From Leptasterias polaris (taxonomy: Eukaryota; Echinodermata; Asteroidea; Forcipulatida; Asteriidae), in the NCBI GenBank assembly GCA_037783415.1, contig JAZGTN010000001.1, positions 806,001-870,000 on the forward strand: DNA of 64,000 nucleotides, in the 5' to 3' direction. The translations under genes and the position numbers were made by a program. The notes under the pieces are model-generated. The model saw only the letters and a list, made by a program, of their open reading frames with translations, was not told the DNA's origin and did not search any database. Every line of letters starts with the position of its first letter. Position 1 is the first letter of the stretch. Positions 60,801-64,000 of the stretch are shown here, piece after piece.

Positions 60801-63800
60801 ACTTGACCTACGAGTGGTGTAAAATTTGTGCCAATCCAAAAATGATGTCAGGTTGATTTGACCGTGCTTACTTTGAATTTGTTTTAAAATAGCTCGTTCA
60901 ACTGAAGTCGCTATTGCGTCGACTTCGGATGGTCCCCGCTCGCTGGTAATTTGCGGTATGAAGATGGCGCCTGCTGGCCCCCTCACATTCTGATTTTCGG
61001 ATTTGGGAGTATTCAGGGAAGAATCAGGTAACAAAATTTGTCTCTCTGGCATGCTGTGATCAGGAGTTATTGTCAACCGTAGATTTAACTTTATTTCAGG
61101 GTCTCAACGTTTTCCGCAGGCACAATTTCTTGGCCTTTTTTAAAACTTTCATTTTCTTTGGGTAGGGGTGACTCTCTGGCCGCTAGCGCCGTCTAGAAAT
61201 GTCTCTCCGCCCCAAGAATTCGGTCACATGACCCCTTGAACTTGACCTACGAGTGGTGTAAAATTTGTGCCAATCCAAAAATGATGTCAGGTTGATTTGA
61301 GCGTACTTACTTTGAATTTGCTTGAAAACTTCTCATTTTCTTTGGGTAGGGGTGACTCTCTGGCCGCTAGCGCCGTCTAGAAATGTCTCTCCGCCCCAAG
61401 AATTCGGCCACATGACCCCTTGAACTTGACCTACGAGTGGTGTAAAATTTGTGCCAATCCAAAAATGATGTCAGGTTGATTTGACCGTGCTTACTTTGAA
61501 TTTGTTTTAAAATAGCTCGTTCAACTGAAGTCGCTATTGCGTCGACTTCGGATGGTCCCCGCTCGCTGGTAATTTGCGGTATGAAGATGGCGCCTGCTGG
61601 CCCCCTCACATTCTGATTTTCGGATTTGGGAGTATTCAGGGAAGAATCAGGTAACAAAATTTGTCTCTCTGGCATGCTGTGATCAGGAGTTATTGTCAAC
61701 CGTAGATTTAACTTTATTTCAGGGTCTCAACGTTTTCCGCAGGCACTATTTCTTGGCCTTTTTTAAAACTTTCATTTTCTTTGGGTAGGGGTGACTCTCT
61801 GGCCGCTAGCGCCGTCTAGAAATGTCTCTCCGCCCCAAGAATTCGGTCACATGACCCCTTGAACTTGACCTACGTGTGGTGTAAAATTTGTGCCAATCCA
61901 AAAATGATGTCAGGTTGATTTGAGCGTACTTACTTTGAATTTGCTTGAAAACTTCTCATTTTCTTTGGGTAGGGGTGACTCTCTGGCCGCTAGCGCCGTC
62001 TAGAAATGTCTCTCCGCCCCAAGATTTCGGCCACATGACCCCTTGAACTTGACCTACGAGTGGTGTAAAATTTGTGCCAATCCAAAAATGATGTCAGGTT
62101 GATTTGAGCGTACTTACTTTGATTTTGCTTGAAAACTTCTCATTTTCTTTGGGTACGGGTGACTCTCTGGCCGCTAGCGCCGTCTAGAAATGTCTCTCTG
62201 CCCCAAGAATTCGGCCACATGACCCTTTGAACTTGACCTACGAGTGGTGTAAAATTTGTGCCAATCCAAAAATGATGTCATGTTGATTTGACCGTGCTTA
62301 CTTTGAATTTGTTTTAAAATAGCTCGTTCAACTGAAGTCGCTATTGCGTCGACTTCGGATGGTCCCCGCTCGCTGGTAATTTGCGGTATGAAGATGGCGC
62401 CTGCTGGCCCCCTCACATTCTGATTTTCGGATTTGGGAGTATTCAGGGAAGAATCAGGTAACAAAATTTGTCTCTCTGGCATGCTGTGATCAGGAGTTAT
62501 TGTCAACCGTAGATTTAACTTTATTTCAGGGTCTCAACGTTTTCCGCAGGCACTATTTCTTGGCCTTTTTAAAACTTTCATTTTCTTTGGGTAGGGGTGA
62601 CTCTCTGGCCGCTAGCGCCGTCTCGAAATGTCTCTCCGCCCCAAGAATTCGGTCACATGACCCCTTGAACTTGACCTACGAGTGGTGTAAAATTTGTGCC
62701 AATCCAAAAATGATGTCAGGTTGATTTGAGCGTACTTACTTTGAATTTGCTTGAAAACTTCTCATTTTCTTTGGGTAGGGGTGACTCTCTGGCCGCTAGC
62801 GCCGTCTAGAAATGTCTCTCCGCCCCAAGATTTCGGCCACATGACCCCTTGAACTTGACCTACGAGTGGTGTAAAATTTGTGCCAATCCAAAAATGATGT
62901 CAGGTTGATTTGAGCGTACTTACTTTGAATTTGCTTGAAAACTTCTCATTTTCTTTGGGTAGGGGTGACTCTCTGAACGCTAGCGCCGTCTAGAAATGTC
63001 TCTCCGCCCCAAGAATTCGGCCACATGACCCCTTGAACTTGACCTACGAGTGGTGTAAAATTTGTGCCAATCCAAAAATGATGTCAGGTTGATTTGAGCG
63101 TACTTACTTTGAATTTGCTTGAAAACTCCTCATTTTCTTTGGGTAGGGGTGACTCTCTGGCCGCTAGCGCCGTCTAGAAATGTCTCTCTGCCCCAAGAAT
63201 TCGGCCACATGACCCCTTGAACTTGACCTACGAGTGGTGTAAAATTTGTGCCAATCCAAAAATGATGTCGGGTTGATTTGACCGTGCTTACTTTGAATTT
63301 GTTTTAAAATAGCTCGTTCAACTGAAGTCGCTATTGCGTCGACTTCGGATGGTCCCCGCTCGCTGGTAATTTGCGGTATGAAGATGGCGCCTGCTGGCCC
63401 CCTCACATTCTGATTTTCGGATTTGGGAGTATTCAGGGAAGAATCAGGTAACAAAATTTGTCTCTCTGGCATGCTGTGATCAGCAGTTATTGTCAACCGT
63501 AGATTTAACTTTATTTCAGGGTCTCAACGTTTTCCGCAGGCACTATTTCTTGGCCTTTTTAAAAACTTTCATTTTCTTTGGGTAGGGGTGACTCTCTGGC
63601 CGCTAGCGCCGTCTAGAAATGTCTCTCCGCCCCAAGAATTCGGTCACATGACCCCTTGAACTTGACCTACGAGTGGTGTAAAATTTGTGCCAATCCAAAA
63701 ATGATGTCAGGTTGATTTGAGCGTACTTACTTTGAATTTGCTTGAAAACTTCTCATTTTCTTTGGGTAGGGGTGACTCTCTGGCCGCTAGCGCCGTCTAG

Positions 63801-64000
63801 AAATGTCTCTCCGCCCCAAGATTTCGGCCACATGACCCCTTGAACTTGACCTACGAGTGGTGTAAAATTTGTGCCAATTCAAAAATGATGTCAGGTTGAT
63901 TTGAGCGTACTTACTTTGAATTTGCTTGAAAACTTCTCATTTTCTTTGGGTAGGGGTGACTCTCTGAACGCTAGCGCCGTCTAGAAATGTCTCTCCGCCC
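48860..64000 (+). repeat. Satellite B distal domain with shared variants and 2605-bp duplication
   Basis: S monomers here share changes not seen earlier: CTACGTGTGG for CTACGAGTGG, CAAGATTTCGG for CAAGAATTCGG, CTGAACGCTAGC for CTGGCCGCTAGC, and GGGTACGGGTG for GGGTAGGGGTG. A 2605-bp block (1175 + 807 + 623) is duplicated: the GTAACACAATTTG variant is in the L at 51938 and the L at 54543, and GAGCCCTTGAAATTGACC occurs at 52608 and 55213. It continues to the window end. Confidence 0.85.
50481..50664 (+). repeat. Hybrid monomer: L-type left flank, no insert
   Basis: The monomer has the L-diagnostic GTCATGTTGATTTGACCGTGC, and the monomer before it has the pre-L signature (TCTCTCTGCCCC, GACCCTTTGAAC), exactly 807 bp after the previous such signature. 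The 248-bp insert is missing and S sequence (TTGCTTGAAAACTTCTCTTTTTC) continues. The CTCTTTTTC variant also occurs in an S monomer near 24510, favouring recombination between monomers over excision. Confidence 0.8.

Larger units (their letters stand above)
21035..64000 (+). repeat. Satellite B: 184-bp (S) and 439/444-bp (L) monomers, higher-order array
   Basis: The array begins at GCCAATCC and runs off the right edge. I count 118 complete S, 48 L and a 128-bp partial monomer: 118 x 184 + 48 x 439 + 16 x 5 - 26 + 128 equals the 42,966 bp present. L inserts begin (left TTTTAAAA) at 21455, 22262, 22885, 23876, 24842, 25833, 26640, 27631, 28438, 29434, 30241, 31237, 32228, 32856, 34031, 35022, 36013, 36820, 37632, 38444, 39256, 40068, 40696, 41508, 42136, 42948, 43760, 44572, 45200, 46380, 47555, 48551, 49726, 50901, 52076, 52883, 53506, 54681, 55488, 56295, 57102, 57909, 58716, 59707, 60882, 61505, 62312 and 63302. 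Between successive L monomers there are one to four S. Open frames of 60-110 codons here are products of the repeat. Confidence 0.97.

Noticed and set aside
21317..63496. Recurrent 110-codon (or 78-codon) open frame on the minus strand of each L monomer
   Set aside because: The frame is present only because the repeat is nearly identical. Changes between copies are often non-synonymous (for example GRRD/GQRD, SERG/SERR), a 5-bp insertion shortens it in 16 copies, and it has no recognisable domain.
21035..64000. CRISPR-like array
   Set aside because: Repeats are 184-439 bp with no unique spacers; the surrounding elements are eukaryotic.

Overview
The window looks like non-coding, transposon-rich DNA from an animal genome, most likely an aquatic invertebrate (a mollusc-like repeat landscape is my guess; the sequence alone does not settle the taxon). 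Evidence: animal-type non-LTR retrotransposons (CR1/L2/Rex-like and RTE-like), a Gmr1-like Gypsy element with a SCAN-like gag, a BEL/Pao remnant, a DIRS-like remnant, and more than 45 kb of tandem satellite DNA. I see no host protein-coding gene, tRNA, rRNA or CRISPR array.

Layout. 1-3700: decayed non-LTR retrotransposon on the + strand (endonuclease, then reverse transcriptase), interrupted at about 1168-1823 by a second retroelement with an (AAT)n tail, and carrying frameshifts and an internal deletion of the RT palm. 3701-4434: candidate LTR plus polypurine tract on the - strand. 4435-7470: no gene recognised. 7471-7614: three copies of a palindromic minisatellite. 7686-7985: BEL/Pao pol C-terminal fragment (-). 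8046-9960: short repeats and unassigned DNA. 9961-11757: 5'-truncated RTE-like LINE (-) with an unbroken RT frame. 12123-16190: Gypsy element of the Gmr1 type with a TATA-bearing LTR, a tRNA-Pro primer site, a broken SCAN-like gag with zinc knuckle, then protease followed directly by integrase. The RT/RNase H expected downstream of integrase is absent; at about 16190 the sequence passes into a DIRS-like RNase H fragment (to about 16818).

16900-18680 is a diverged tandem region containing three copies of a non-coding 68-bp block, each flanked by a good splice acceptor and donor. 18690-21034 is a satellite (A) of eight 271-330 bp units with an 876-bp higher-order period and a TGACGTCA palindrome in every unit. 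At a TTGT microhomology junction it changes to satellite B (21035 to the window end), built from 184-bp (S) and 439/444-bp (L) monomers. I account for the whole 42,966 bp as 118 S, 48 L and one partial monomer. L is an S-like monomer carrying a 248-bp insert bounded by TTTTAAAA on both sides. L monomers are always separated by one to four S monomers, giving 623, 807, 991 and 1175-bp periods nested in larger repeats (1624, 1798, 2605 bp).

The parts do not form a pathway. The window records nested transposition, element decay and satellite homogenisation. The points most worth following are the 68-bp exon-like triplicate, the L insert (splice-like signals, hairpin and strong-context ATG inside a satellite), and the Gypsy/DIRS chimera with protease-integrase order.
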